Source of the DNA: Gemmatimonadota bacterium
GTDB lineage: Bacteria; Latescibacterota; UBA2968
Direction of reading: 5' to 3'
NCBI GenBank assembly: GCA_009838845.1
Contig: VXRD01000073.1
Span: 1-64,000, forward strand
Length of the DNA: 64,000 bases
Positions 52,267 to 62,452 of this stretch are shown piece after piece (the first letter of the stretch is position 1; each line of letters opens with the position of its first letter). The position numbers were made by a program, and so were the translations under genes. The notes under the pieces are model-generated. The model had not been told where the DNA came from. It ran no database searches and was given only the letters and a program-made list of their open reading frames with translations.

Positions 52267-52446
52267 TTAATTCACAGATGTCTCGCTTTTCATTTTTATC
52301 GTTTGCTGATGCTTTCGCAGCAACTCGGTACGTTCTCGCCAGAACGCTAGTTGTTCTTTGAGTGTCATGTTTGCTACTTGATTGTAGATTCGTTCTGCGC
52401 CACGGCGTTTCATCTCAACGCAATCAAATGTCTTTTTCGTCTTCAT
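52267..52446 (-). CDS. Small antitoxin-like protein
   Basis: 59 residues, charged and helical (KTKKTFDCVEMKRRGAERI, then LAFWRERTELLRKHQ). Proteins of this look are found beside PIN toxins. It begins inside the end of the PIN gene (23-base overlap), so here the toxin comes first. The ATG at 52446 is chosen because the recognisable sequence starts there; an in-frame ATG lies at 52479. Confidence 0.68.
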   Translation of the reverse strand: MKTKKTFDCVEMKRRGAERIYNQVANMTLKEQLAFWRERTELLRKHQQTIKMKSETSVN

Positions 52447-52903
52447 AATTAATCGCCTCATGAGGGGAATGGATAGCAATATTTGAGTATCCAGAAAGTG
52501 TGTTTACCGCATTGTATAGCGGAATTTTTGAAAAATGTACGATATGTTTGAAATTCCAACTTACAATCATTGAGCAGCCTCCTATGGTGGCTAAGGCGAC
52601 GTGTAGGGCGTCCGCTGCCCATTTTTCGGTCACAATTTTCGCATTTAAGTAAGCCTGCTGGAGTTGTAAAACCTCCTCAGAAATCCCTACAATTTCTGCA
52701 AAGTTAAGCATCTGTTCAAAGTGTGTTACAACTTCCGCAGGGGCAGACCCGATCTCCTCTTGCACCACGACTGATGTCAACAGGTTAAAATATCCATGTC
52801 GAACCATATCGAAAAAGGACTCACTGGCCTGACGAAACTCTTCATCGAATACACCACCAAAAACGGATGTATCCGCATATACACTCAAAATCTTTGAATT
52901 CAA
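52424..52903 (-). CDS. PIN-domain protein, VapC-like toxin
   Basis: 159 residues. Asp11 in VYADTSVFGG, Glu near 49 in VVVQEEIG, and the Asp of KWAADALHVALA near 98 mark the PIN active site; the fourth acid position is less clear (MIVSWNFKHIVHF has Asn where Asp is common). The RNase role is inferred. The partner at 52267-52446 overlaps its end. Confidence 0.8.
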   Translation of the reverse strand: MNSKILSVYADTSVFGGVFDEEFRQASESFFDMVRHGYFNLLTSVVVQEEIGSAPAEVVTHFEQMLNFAEIVGISEEVLQLQQAYLNAKIVTEKWAADALHVALATIGGCSMIVSWNFKHIVHFSKIPLYNAVNTLSGYSNIAIHSPHEAINYEDEKDI

Positions 52904-52940
52904 TTTTCATCCTTTCAATCAATCAGCAATTTTCCAGACA

Positions 52941-53564
52941 TCAATCTATAATCACCTTTCTAAAGGTTAGCGATACCCGTCGCCGCCGATCATGCTTGTA
53001 GCCATCCAACTTATCCGATTTTCTGGCGGCAATCCCGTGCAACCATTTATATCTCGCTTCATTTTTTAGGACGACAATACTTCTTGGCTCAAGCCAAACC
53101 GAAATTTTTTTTGTTTCATCTTTATTTGTGAAATCCATAAAACAGCCCGATCCCAAACTCAAAGAAACAATCGTATCCTCAAAACAAGGTTCACAATCAA
53201 TATGCCTTGATATCCCTTGCCCCGGTCTGTATTCATTCACAATCACCTGATCAGCGATTTTTGGCATGTGTCTATCTTTCCATAATTTCTCAGACAACTC
53301 TTCCAGCCACTCAGGCAATTTACCATTACCAATACGCATATCACGGGCTACCCTCCGCGCTTTGTAGTCGTACTTATACCCGTAATGCTGAACCCGCCGT
53401 TTCAGGTCGTTGAGCCACTGTTGTTCATCAATCCGCTTCATCAGCATATTGTGTTTACTCTCATTGATATAGTCTTCTTTGTAATCAAGCTCGGCGATTA
53501 CATCAATCGCCTCCTGATTGCTTAGAGGGGGCAATCTGGAAAAGAGGCTTAATTGTTCTTGCAT
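52941..53564 (-). CDS. AlkB-like 2-oxoglutarate/Fe(II) oxygenase
   Basis: 207 residues. The iron site HxD is in SRHIDCEP near 120, the distal His in KWLHGIAARKS near 173, and the RRRRVSLTFRK tail at 193-203 provides the Arg residues that bind 2-oxoglutarate. NEYRPGQGISRHID is a close fit to AlkB-family DNA/RNA demethylases (the ALKBH8/ALKBH4 style). A repair role is likely but the substrate is unknown. The 53565-53697 gap shows no gene. Confidence 0.9.
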   Translation of the reverse strand: MQEQLSLFSRLPPLSNQEAIDVIAELDYKEDYINESKHNMLMKRIDEQQWLNDLKRRVQHYGYKYDYKARRVARDMRIGNGKLPEWLEELSEKLWKDRHMPKIADQVIVNEYRPGQGISRHIDCEPCFEDTIVSLSLGSGCFMDFTNKDETKKISVWLEPRSIVVLKNEARYKWLHGIAARKSDKLDGYKHDRRRRVSLTFRKVIID

Positions 53565-53697
53565 GGTTAAGTCCCTAATGGTCTAAAACGGTAATAGATC
53601 GTTGGAAAGTATATCACAATAGACCTGTCTCGGGTTAGACCGACGCATTATTAACTGCTGGTCTTCTTTTGAATTTTTTGGTAGTGCGTTCGTACAA

Positions 53698-54132
53698 CTA
53701 AACCACAATCTCTAATAATTGAATCGTCATAGTGATTTCTTCACCCGCAAAGGGATGGTTGCCGTCTAATGTCACGGTTTGGGATGTTATGTCTTTTACA
53801 GAGACTTCGACGGGTGTACCAGTGGGGTCGGCCTGTACTTCCATACGCATTCCCTTTTCGAGAAGTGCATCGGGAGGAAATTTCGATCGCGCAACTTCGA
53901 TTACAAAGTCGGGATTATAGGGGCCAAACGCATCTTCTGGAGATAGGATCACCGTGCGGGAATCGCCTTCTTCTAATCCGTTTACAAGACGCGTGAATAT
54001 GTCTTTTACAGATTCGTCTCCCACTGTAAATTCAAATGGTTCATTCTCTGGTGTGCCTTCGGCTATGGTCCCGTCTTCCAGGATTCCCTTGTAATAAATC
54101 AATACGCGGTCGCCTGTTTCTGCTTGTGCCAT
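53698..54132 (-). CDS. FKBP-type peptidyl-prolyl isomerase, SlyD-like
   Basis: 144 residues. It starts GDRVLIYYKGILEDGTIAEG, the usual FKBP opening. The insert-in-flap domain is at about 70-125 (LSPEDAFGPYNPDFV, then VTLDGNHPFAGEEITM), which marks the SlyD/FkpB group of chaperone-isomerases. The metal-binding His-rich tail of E. coli SlyD is absent. It is divergent from the PorV-like gene. Confidence 0.93.
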   Translation of the reverse strand: MAQAETGDRVLIYYKGILEDGTIAEGTPENEPFEFTVGDESVKDIFTRLVNGLEEGDSRTVILSPEDAFGPYNPDFVIEVARSKFPPDALLEKGMRMEVQADPTGTPVEVSVKDITSQTVTLDGNHPFAGEEITMTIQLLEIVV

Positions 54133-54299
54133 AATGCCTCCCTTATGAGCGTCTGAACAATGTAAACAGGAGAATGGATATTGTCAATTGCGCGCTTGAG
54201 ATGGTCTATTTTACTAATGGGCGGTTGACACATTTTGTTCGTTTGCTTAATCTTGTAAAATGCACTGGGTTTTGGAGCATTTGTATGCAGGAGGTTTTT

Positions 54300-55184
54300 G
54301 TGAAGCGCATTGTTTTCGGTATTTTTATTGTGACATGTTGTCTGTTTTCCGCTGAGGCCAGTTCTTCGGCGCGCAAAGCCGGTTTTGTATTGCTGCGCGA
54401 AGGGGTTGGTGCGCGTGCTGCTGCGATGGGTGAGGCGCAGACCGCTGTGGTAGGTGAACAGACTGCTGCGTTTTGGAATCCGGCAGGTGTGGCGGCTATG
54501 CAGGGCAAACATTTTATTCTGGCGCACCACCGATCGTTTCAGGGTATCAAGCAGGGGTATGGCGGCTGGGCTTATGGCAATGATAGACGCGGTCTTGCAC
54601 TGAGTTTGGGCGTTTATGGGGTTGGTGGATTGGAAGCGCGGCGGGAACCGACCGCGACGCCTGCGGGTACGTTTAGCGTTTACGATCTCAATGCAGGGCT
54701 GTCTTATGCGCAGAAGATAGGACAGCGAATTTATGTGGGATTTTCGATTCGGGCATTGCATGAAAATATCGGGCCAGAGAGTGCGTGGGGGATGAGCGCG
54801 GATGGGGGCGTGTTGTATCGCTTGTCTGAGAGCTTGATGCTGGGAGCGGCGTATCGAAATTTGGGACGGATGGCGCAGTTAGACCGAGAGCGCACCCCCT
54901 TGCCCCGGGTGTTTCGCCTGGGGGGAGCGTGGTTCTGGCACACGTGGATAGCAACAGCCGATTTTCGCCTGCCAGAGGCGGGCAATAGAGGTGCGAATTT
55001 TGGTTTGGAATACGGGGTGATGGGCAGGTTGTTTTTACGCGGTGGAATTCAAACCGGGCACGATACGCGCATGTTGTCGTTTGGAATGGGTATTACACGG
55101 CGCAACTGGCGGGTGGATTACGCTTTTGTGCCTGCATCGCAGGGGTTGGGCGATTCTCATCGCATTGCAGTGGGGATAAGGTGA
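54300..55184 (+). CDS. PorV/PorQ-like outer-membrane beta-barrel protein
   Basis: 294 residues. A signal peptide (about 1-22) is followed by GFVLLREGVGARAAAMGEAQTAVVGEQTAAFWNPAG, the N-terminal signature of the PorV/UPF0164 family (GARALGMGGAFTAVADDASA.WNPAGL type). The rest is amphipathic beta-strands ending in Arg. PorV proteins help type IX secretion in Bacteroidetes, but similar barrels exist elsewhere. The start is a GTG at 54300 after AGGAGGTTTTT. Confidence 0.8.
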   Translation: MKRIVFGIFIVTCCLFSAEASSSARKAGFVLLREGVGARAAAMGEAQTAVVGEQTAAFWNPAGVAAMQGKHFILAHHRSFQGIKQGYGGWAYGNDRRGLALSLGVYGVGGLEARREPTATPAGTFSVYDLNAGLSYAQKIGQRIYVGFSIRALHENIGPESAWGMSADGGVLYRLSESLMLGAAYRNLGRMAQLDRERTPLPRVFRLGGAWFWHTWIATADFRLPEAGNRGANFGLEYGVMGRLFLRGGIQTGHDTRMLSFGMGITRRNWRVDYAFVPASQGLGDSHRIAVGIR

Positions 55185-55193
55185 GAGGAAGGA

Positions 55194-55214
55194 GTGTGAA
55201 GTATGAAGTGTGAA
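55194..55214. repeat. Heptad tandem repeat before the M50 protease gene
   Basis: Three 7-base units (gtgtgaa, gtatgaa, gtgtgaa), ending 16 bases before the GTG start at 55231. Confidence 0.6.
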
Positions 55215-55230
55215 GGAAGAGGGAGCGATT

Positions 55231-56208
55231 GTGTCAGACGATTTGAATGGTAATCGGTATTTTCCCACGCAGACGGCTTTGCCCAGGACGCAGGAGAATT
55301 TGAGACTGCATGTTGGATTGTTTTTGGCGACTGCGTACACGACGACGGTGGCGGGGATGATCATGTCGCCACAATTGGCCTCTATGTCCGTGTTCGAAGA
55401 CTGGCGCATTTTCGATCCGCGTTATCTGGTCTATGGTCTGCCGTTTTCTGCTACGTTGCTGATTATTTTGGGCATACACGAGATGGGGCATTACGTGACT
55501 TCGCGCCGCTGGGGCGTACGCGCATCGTTGCCCTATTTTATCCCCTTCCCTTCTTTTATTGGCACCCTGGGCGCAGTGATCAAATTGCGATCTCAAATTC
55601 CGAACAGTCGGGCGCTTATCGATATTGGTGCGTCTGGACCTATTGCTGGATTTGTAATGTCGGTGATTGCGTGGAGTGCTGGTCTGCACATGTCGGAAAT
55701 CATGGAAGCGCGGGATGTGTCCGCAGGGACACTCGCGCTGGGTCATTCCCTGTTGTCGGGCTGGTTGGGCAACTGGGTTGTTGGCGATCTGCCTGAGGGC
55801 CACACGATAATGTTGCATCCGGTGGCTTTTGCGGGTTGGTTGGGTTTGTTTGTGACGGTGTTGAATTTGTTGCCGATGGGACAATTTGATGGCGGGCATA
55901 TTGTATATGCGATTTTTGGTGGGAAACACCGGTTAATTTCTCGGGCGACAATGGTGGGGTTGGCATTGATGTGGTTATTGGCACCGCCTTACCACTGGTG
56001 GGATGCAGAATCTATATTTAAGACCTGGTATGATTCCCGCTGGGTCGGTTGGCTGGTGTGGTTGGGATTGGCTGCGCTGGTGGGGCGACATCATCCGCCG
56101 CTTGCAAATCCCGATGTTGAACTGGATCCCGCCCGGCGATGGGTTGGGTACGCATCGCTGGCTATTTTTATATTGTGTTTTATTCCCGATCCAATTCAGA
56201 TTTATTGA
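55231..56208 (+). CDS. Site-2-protease family (M50) membrane metalloprotease
   Basis: 325 residues with about seven membrane segments. The zinc motif is HEMGH near residue 85 (HExxH) and the third ligand is in LLPMGQFDGGH near 216-226 (the conserved Asp of NxxPxxxxDGG). No PDZ domain is present. It resembles plant EGY-like and cyanobacterial S2P relatives. It probably cuts membrane proteins. The start is a GTG at 55231 after GAGGGAGCGATT, 46 bases after the PorV-like gene. Confidence 0.9.
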   Translation: MSDDLNGNRYFPTQTALPRTQENLRLHVGLFLATAYTTTVAGMIMSPQLASMSVFEDWRIFDPRYLVYGLPFSATLLIILGIHEMGHYVTSRRWGVRASLPYFIPFPSFIGTLGAVIKLRSQIPNSRALIDIGASGPIAGFVMSVIAWSAGLHMSEIMEARDVSAGTLALGHSLLSGWLGNWVVGDLPEGHTIMLHPVAFAGWLGLFVTVLNLLPMGQFDGGHIVYAIFGGKHRLISRATMVGLALMWLLAPPYHWWDAESIFKTWYDSRWVGWLVWLGLAALVGRHHPPLANPDVELDPARRWVGYASLAIFILCFIPDPIQIY

Positions 56209-56217
56209 GTTTGCAAA

Positions 56218-57453
56218 ATGGCGAAGCGTTTGTCCCAAAAAAGACCATTGGAAATGGCTCGCAAGCGGCGATCTCTTCGGTTATGGGTTGTGCCCTGTGT
56301 TATAATAATTCTGATCGCCGGTGGATTGGCTGTATATTTTTGGCTACCTCAGTCGTATTTTTGGCGACTGCGATCATATTTTTGGCGACCACAGTTGGTC
56401 GAATATGCACTTCCTGCAGAAGAGGCACCAAGATGGAAAGCCGGTCCAGAAGATATTGACGCATTTACCGATACGATGGTCGTGCGGGCAAAAGAGGTGT
56501 TGATCGAGCTGGGGGTTCCTCCTGAAGTGATTAAAGAGGTGCGTTTGTCCAAAGGCGAAGTGCGTTGGGAAGTGCAGTCGAAAGTGCCCGATGCTCTGCC
56601 GCTGGCTCTTTGCAATCTGTCTTTGACCCATCTGGCGCATGAATTGGGTGGAGCGGTAATTGAAGGTAGCGAAGACCGACAGGGCAATGTGTTGTGGCTT
56701 CGCGTGGGGTTGAATGATAAACAGACCAATTTGTTCCGGCTTGAGAAGAATAAAGAACTCGAACGACTCGCGGGGCGCATTGCCATTGTGATCGATGATT
56801 TTGGATATCAGGATCAGAATTTGATTCTGTCTTTTTGTGAGTTGCCACAGCCGATTACGTTTTCCATTTTTCCCGGCGAGAAGCATACGGCCTGGATAGC
56901 GCAACAGGCGATTGAGAAAAATCACGGCGTGATGGTTCATTTGCCTATGGAGCCGATAGGCTATCCAGCGCGCGATCCAGGTCCCAATGCGATTTTTTTG
57001 GATTATGCGCCGGAAAAGATCGCGGAGTTGACTCAGAATGCTCTCTCATCTGTGCCCCATGCAAAGGGGATGAATAATCACATGGGGTCTCGCGTAACAC
57101 AAAATTTTGAAGCGATGAAATCGGTGTTGCGGGTCGTAAAACGATGGAATTTCTTTTTTATAGATAGTGTCACGTCACCCGAATCAGTGGCTTATGCAAT
57201 TGCACGGGATATGGGTATTCCAGGTGGTCGCAATGCGATGTTTTTGGATATCGTCGAAGATGAGGACGCGGTGGTCAAGCGACTATACAGGCTCGCTGCA
57301 CACGCACGGCATGAAGGCACTGTGATAGGTATTGGGCATGCAAAACCCAATACACTACATGCACTGCAACGCATGTTACCCGAATTGACAGAACAGGGGT
57401 TTGTATTTGTGCTGGCTGAAGAAGCAGTGAAACAGGTGGGAAGTGAGGAGTGA
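56218..57453 (+). CDS. Divergent polysaccharide deacetylase (YibQ/DUF610-like)
   Basis: 411 residues. A basic N-terminus and one membrane anchor (about 23-41) lead to the catalytic-type domain: IAIVIDDFGYQ near 188, ITFSIFPGEKHT near 212, MVHLPMEPIGYP near 240, HMGSRVTQ near 290 and FFIDSVT near 315. This is the YibQ family, thought to act in the periplasm. A local triplicated segment near residues 40-58 (YFWLPQS, YFWRLRS, YFWRPQL) comes from tandem copies in the DNA. The ATG at 56218 has no strong ribosome binding site. Confidence 0.88.
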   Translation: MAKRLSQKRPLEMARKRRSLRLWVVPCVIIILIAGGLAVYFWLPQSYFWRLRSYFWRPQLVEYALPAEEAPRWKAGPEDIDAFTDTMVVRAKEVLIELGVPPEVIKEVRLSKGEVRWEVQSKVPDALPLALCNLSLTHLAHELGGAVIEGSEDRQGNVLWLRVGLNDKQTNLFRLEKNKELERLAGRIAIVIDDFGYQDQNLILSFCELPQPITFSIFPGEKHTAWIAQQAIEKNHGVMVHLPMEPIGYPARDPGPNAIFLDYAPEKIAELTQNALSSVPHAKGMNNHMGSRVTQNFEAMKSVLRVVKRWNFFFIDSVTSPESVAYAIARDMGIPGGRNAMFLDIVEDEDAVVKRLYRLAAHARHEGTVIGIGHAKPNTLHALQRMLPELTEQGFVFVLAEEAVKQVGSEE

Positions 57454-59125
<1,672 letters not shown>

Positions 59126-59145
59126 TAGAAAGGTGAAATTTGGCG

Positions 59146-60075
59146 ATGAGGGTAGTGTTTATGGGCACGCCCGATTTTGCGGTGCCGTCGCTTGTGAGCG
59201 TGGCTCAAAGCGGTCATGATCTTGTGGGCGTGGTGACACGACCAGACAGGCCACGTGGTCGGGGTCAGCAGATGCAATCAACCGATGTGAAGGCTGCGGT
59301 TGTGTCGCTGGGGTTGGATGTGCCGGTTTTGCAGCCCGAGTCGCTCAGAGATGAGAATTTTTACGCGCAGTTGCAGGCTCTGGAACCAGATTTACTTGTG
59401 GTGGTGGCTTTTCTGATTTTGCCGCGTTCTGTGCTGGCGATTCCCAAATTGGGGTCTATGAATGTCCACCCCTCTCTGTTGCCCAAATACCGCGGAGCAG
59501 CGCCTATTCAATGGGCTATTATGAATGGTGAGACCGAGACGGGTGTGACCATTTTTCAACTATCGCCGCGCGTGGATGCTGGCGATATTTTAATTCAACA
59601 AAAGATGGCGATTGGGGACGATGAGACGGCGGGCGAACTGTATGAGCGGTTGAAAGTGATGGGCGCTGAGTTGCTCATTCGGGCTATTGATGGCATGGCA
59701 GATGGTTCTGTTATTGCCGTGCCGCAGACGGATGCAGGGGTGAGTCGCGCTCCAAAATTAGAGAAAGAAGATGGCGAGATTGATTGGTCAAAAGGTGCTG
59801 GAGATATTCGCAATCTCATTCGGGGAACCAATCCTTTTCCGGGAGCGTTTACACTCTGGCGCAACAAATTGCTGAAGGTTCACCGGGCAATAGTTGACAC
59901 GGGGATGGGAGAAGCGGGCATCGTGATTGGTGCAGATGGGAAACGCGGACTTGTCGTGGGAACGGGCGAGGGAGTTCTCGCGCTGGACGAGGTGCAACCG
60001 GCAGGTAAAAAGCGCATGTCCGGTGCTGATTTTGTGCGGGGATATCGCATTGAGGTCGGGGAGAGATTTGGTTAA
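59146..60075 (+). CDS. fmt: Methionyl-tRNA formyltransferase
   Basis: 309 residues. MRVVFMGTPDFAVPSL starts the formyltransferase domain, and NVHPSLLPKYRGAAPIQWAI near 105-125 plus VDAGDILIQ near 140 form the catalytic region (Asn, His, Asp). The C-terminal tRNA-binding domain starts at about 205. It formylates initiator Met-tRNA. A TTG at 59140 is also possible, but MRVVFMGTP is the conserved start and AAAGGTG is within reach. Confidence 0.96.
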   Translation: MRVVFMGTPDFAVPSLVSVAQSGHDLVGVVTRPDRPRGRGQQMQSTDVKAAVVSLGLDVPVLQPESLRDENFYAQLQALEPDLLVVVAFLILPRSVLAIPKLGSMNVHPSLLPKYRGAAPIQWAIMNGETETGVTIFQLSPRVDAGDILIQQKMAIGDDETAGELYERLKVMGAELLIRAIDGMADGSVIAVPQTDAGVSRAPKLEKEDGEIDWSKGAGDIRNLIRGTNPFPGAFTLWRNKLLKVHRAIVDTGMGEAGIVIGADGKRGLVVGTGEGVLALDEVQPAGKKRMSGADFVRGYRIEVGERFG

Positions 60076-60093
60076 TCGATTCAGGAGGTGGTC

Positions 60094-60774
60094 ATGCTGG
60101 TAGGTTTGATGGTGATGTTTATAGGAATAGCCATTACGTTGTGGGCGCAATTTAAGGTGAAGCGCACATTTCGCAAATACGATGAATTTGTTGCGCGAAG
60201 CGGTGCGACTGCAGATCAGGTCGCGCGAGATATTTTGCGTCGCGGCGGTTTGCCCGTGGGCGTGGAGCCTGTGCATGGGCATTTGACAGATCACTACGAT
60301 CCGAGAGATCGCATGCTGCGCCTGTCGGAAAGTGTGTATGGCAATCGCTCCTTAGCCGCGATTGGCGTGGCTGCTCACGAAGCCGGGCATGCGTTTCAAC
60401 ACGCACAGGGATATGTGCCCCTGTCTCTTCGGACGAGCCTGGTTCCGGTGGCTAATTTGGGATCGAAGGCGGCGTGGATTTTCATTATTGCCGGGGCACT
60501 TTTCAGCATATTTGAACTGCTGTTTTTGGGTATTGTGTTCTTTTCGGCGGCTGTGGTTTTCAGTATTGTCACCCTGCCAGTTGAATTTAATGCGAGTAGT
60601 CGGGCTATTCATATTCTGGCAGATGGCGGATATTTGACACCTGAGGAGATCCCCGCTTCGCGCAAGGTTTTGAATGCCGCCGCGCTGACTTATGTCGCAT
60701 CAGCACTGGTGGCGATTTTGGAGTTGTTGCGCTTGTTGTGGATGGCGGGTTTTTTGGGCGGATCGGATGAGTAG
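60094..60774 (+). CDS. Membrane zinc metalloprotease, YugP-like
   Basis: 226 residues. An N-terminal membrane segment is followed by a soluble part with LTDHYDPRDRMLRLSESVYGNRSLAA, then the zinc motif HEAGHA near residue 95 (HExxH) and FQHAQGY. Two more hydrophobic stretches (about 120-165) and a C-terminal helix follow. This matches the YugP family of unknown biological role. CAGGAGGTGGTC precedes the ATG at 60094, 18 bases after fmt. Confidence 0.9.
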   Translation: MLVGLMVMFIGIAITLWAQFKVKRTFRKYDEFVARSGATADQVARDILRRGGLPVGVEPVHGHLTDHYDPRDRMLRLSESVYGNRSLAAIGVAAHEAGHAFQHAQGYVPLSLRTSLVPVANLGSKAAWIFIIAGALFSIFELLFLGIVFFSAAVVFSIVTLPVEFNASSRAIHILADGGYLTPEEIPASRKVLNAAALTYVASALVAILELLRLLWMAGFLGGSDE

Positions 60775-60802
60775 CTGACTGCTAATTTTTAGGGAGGACT
60801 AT

Positions 60803-61846
60803 ATGTACGATGTGGTGACTTTTGGCGAGGCGATGATTCGGTTGTCTTCGCCAGAATACCGCCGATTGGAGAATGCGAGTAAACTCGATGTCGAGATCGG
60901 TGGGGGAGAATACAATGTCGCGGTCGGTTGCGCGCATTTGGGTTTGAAGGCGGCGTGGGTGTCCCGGTTGGTCGATAATTGGACGGGTTGGATTATTCGC
61001 AACAAGGGGCGCGAGCACGGGGTGGATATGTCCAATATTTTGTGGACGGATTTTGACGGTGTAGGGCTTGAGCGTAATGGGTTTTATCATATGGAAGTGG
61101 GGGTGGGGCCGCGTGCGAGTGCGGTGACGTATGACAGAGGTCATACCGCGATTATGAATATCAAACCCGGAATGGTGGATTGGGTATCTATTTTTGAAGG
61201 GAGCAAGTGGTTTCACGTCAGTGGGATTACACCCGCGTTGTCCGAAGGTGCGTCAGAGGCTACAGTAGAAGCACTGGTAGCAGCCCGCGATGCAGGCGTG
61301 ACCACGAGTTTTGATCTCAATTTCAGATCTAAATTGTGGAGTGCAGAACAAGCACAGGAGACGATTGCAAAGTGTATTCCGCATGTGCAGGTGCTTATCG
61401 GTAACGAAGAGGATTTTGAAAAGACGATGGGGCTTAAAGCCGAAGGCACGTCGGGCGATTACGATGCGCTGGATCCCGAAAGCTATAAAGATGTCGCGCG
61501 GAAGGCCATATCGCAATATCCCAATGTGACGCTTGTGGGCACAACCCTGCGCGTTGCGAAGACCGGATTGCTGAATGACTGGCGCACACTGCTTTACGAT
61601 GGCAGTGAGTTTTATTTTTCGCGTATTTACGAAAATTTGGAGATGGTAGATCGCGTGGGTGGTGGCGATAATTTTTCAGCGGGTATTATTGCCGGGGTGC
61701 TCGAGGGCGAGCCAGCTCAGGATATCGTGGATTTCGCAGGGGCTTATTCGGCGCTGGCACATACGTTCCCGGGGGATGTGAACTGGGCTACGCGATCGGA
61801 AGCCGAGAGTGCGATGAAGGGTGAGAGTGCGCGGATTAGACGATAG
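60803..61846 (+). CDS. kdgK: PfkB-family sugar kinase, 2-keto-3-deoxygluconate-kinase-like
   Basis: 347 residues. The N-terminal VTFGEAMIRLS and IGGGEYNVAVGCAHLG are PfkB signature 1. The ATP/anion-hole signature is VDRVGGGDNFSAG near 288, where the usual GAGD is GGGD, keeping the catalytic Asp. ITPALSE and DLNFRSKLW near 170-180 agree with KDG kinases. It would make KDPG, which the aldolase at 62453-63094 would split. AGGGAGGACTAT precedes the ATG. Confidence 0.85.
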   Translation: MYDVVTFGEAMIRLSSPEYRRLENASKLDVEIGGGEYNVAVGCAHLGLKAAWVSRLVDNWTGWIIRNKGREHGVDMSNILWTDFDGVGLERNGFYHMEVGVGPRASAVTYDRGHTAIMNIKPGMVDWVSIFEGSKWFHVSGITPALSEGASEATVEALVAARDAGVTTSFDLNFRSKLWSAEQAQETIAKCIPHVQVLIGNEEDFEKTMGLKAEGTSGDYDALDPESYKDVARKAISQYPNVTLVGTTLRVAKTGLLNDWRTLLYDGSEFYFSRIYENLEMVDRVGGGDNFSAGIIAGVLEGEPAQDIVDFAGAYSALAHTFPGDVNWATRSEAESAMKGESARIRR

Positions 61847-61878
61847 CGTCTGAAAGGGGATATGGCAAGGTTGCAAAA

Positions 61879-62103
61879 ATGGCAAAACTTGATAAATTAA
61901 AAGAAGAAATAGGATGGATGAAAATTATATTTGGTATATTGGTTGCCATTGATATCTCCCTTGTTGCCTGGTTGGCACAAAACTACAAAACCGCTACATT
62001 CCTTGTGTTTATATGTGCCATTGGGGCTTTTGGGACCACAGTCGGCATTGTATGGGTCAACAAAGCGGCGTATCACAAAATCAACAAACTGGAGGATTTG
62101 TGA
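61879..62103 (+). CDS. Small membrane protein, two helices
   Basis: 74 residues: a charged N-terminal part (MAKLDKLKEEIG), then two hydrophobic segments (about 14-32 and 38-60) and a polar tail. Not recognised; the layout resembles coiled-coil-plus-two-helix membrane proteins encoded beside other tiny proteins. Its last base is shared with the start codon of the next gene (TGATGG). Confidence 0.7.
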   Translation: MAKLDKLKEEIGWMKIIFGILVAIDISLVAWLAQNYKTATFLVFICAIGAFGTTVGIVWVNKAAYHKINKLEDL

Positions 62104-62222
62104 TGGAATGGTTGCTCATTACAGTTTTTTTGGTATTTATGACAGGCATTGGCATTGTCACTGTCCAGGCCGTTAGAAACGGTAGCGAAACGGATAGCAA
62201 GTCCGACAAATCAACGCCCTGA
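62103..62222 (+). CDS. Tiny membrane protein (39 residues), first copy
   Basis: MEWLLITVFLVFMTGIGIVTVQAV is one membrane helix, then a short tail rich in Ser, Lys and Asp ending KSTP. ACTGGAGGATTTGTG is the ribosome binding site. It is a paralogue of the next gene. Confidence 0.7.
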   Translation: MEWLLITVFLVFMTGIGIVTVQAVRNGSETDSKSDKSTP

Positions 62223-62248
62223 TGGTTGATTGATAAACTGGAGGATCT

Positions 62249-62374
62249 ATGAGGGAATGGTTCCTTATTGCAGGTTTTGCGATCTTCATGACTGGCATTA
62301 TTACGGTGGCTGTACAGGCCATTAGACATGCCTATAAGGATGATGGCAAGTCCAGCAAATCGACGCGCCCATGA
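62249..62374 (+). CDS. Tiny membrane protein (41 residues), second copy
   Basis: The sequence MREWFLIAGFAIFMTGIITVAVQAIRH is similar to the preceding protein at most positions, followed by a tail ending SSKSTRP. ACTGGAGGATCT lies before the ATG, matching the ribosome binding site of the first copy. It is thus a tandem duplication of the whole small unit. A terminator follows. Confidence 0.7.
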   Translation: MREWFLIAGFAIFMTGIITVAVQAIRHAYKDDGKSSKSTRP

Positions 62375-62407
62375 AGGGTCAGGTTATGTATGGTGCAATA
62401 ACGAATG

Positions 62408-62430
62408 CCTCTCTCCATTTTGGAGAGAGG
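62408..62430 (+). terminator. Intrinsic terminator after the small membrane genes
   Basis: A 9-bp perfect stem (cctctctcc / ggagagagg), a 5-base loop and tttaatttt. It separates these genes from the aldolase. Confidence 0.85.
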
Positions 62431-62452
62431 TTTAATTTTGTGAGGAGGATAA

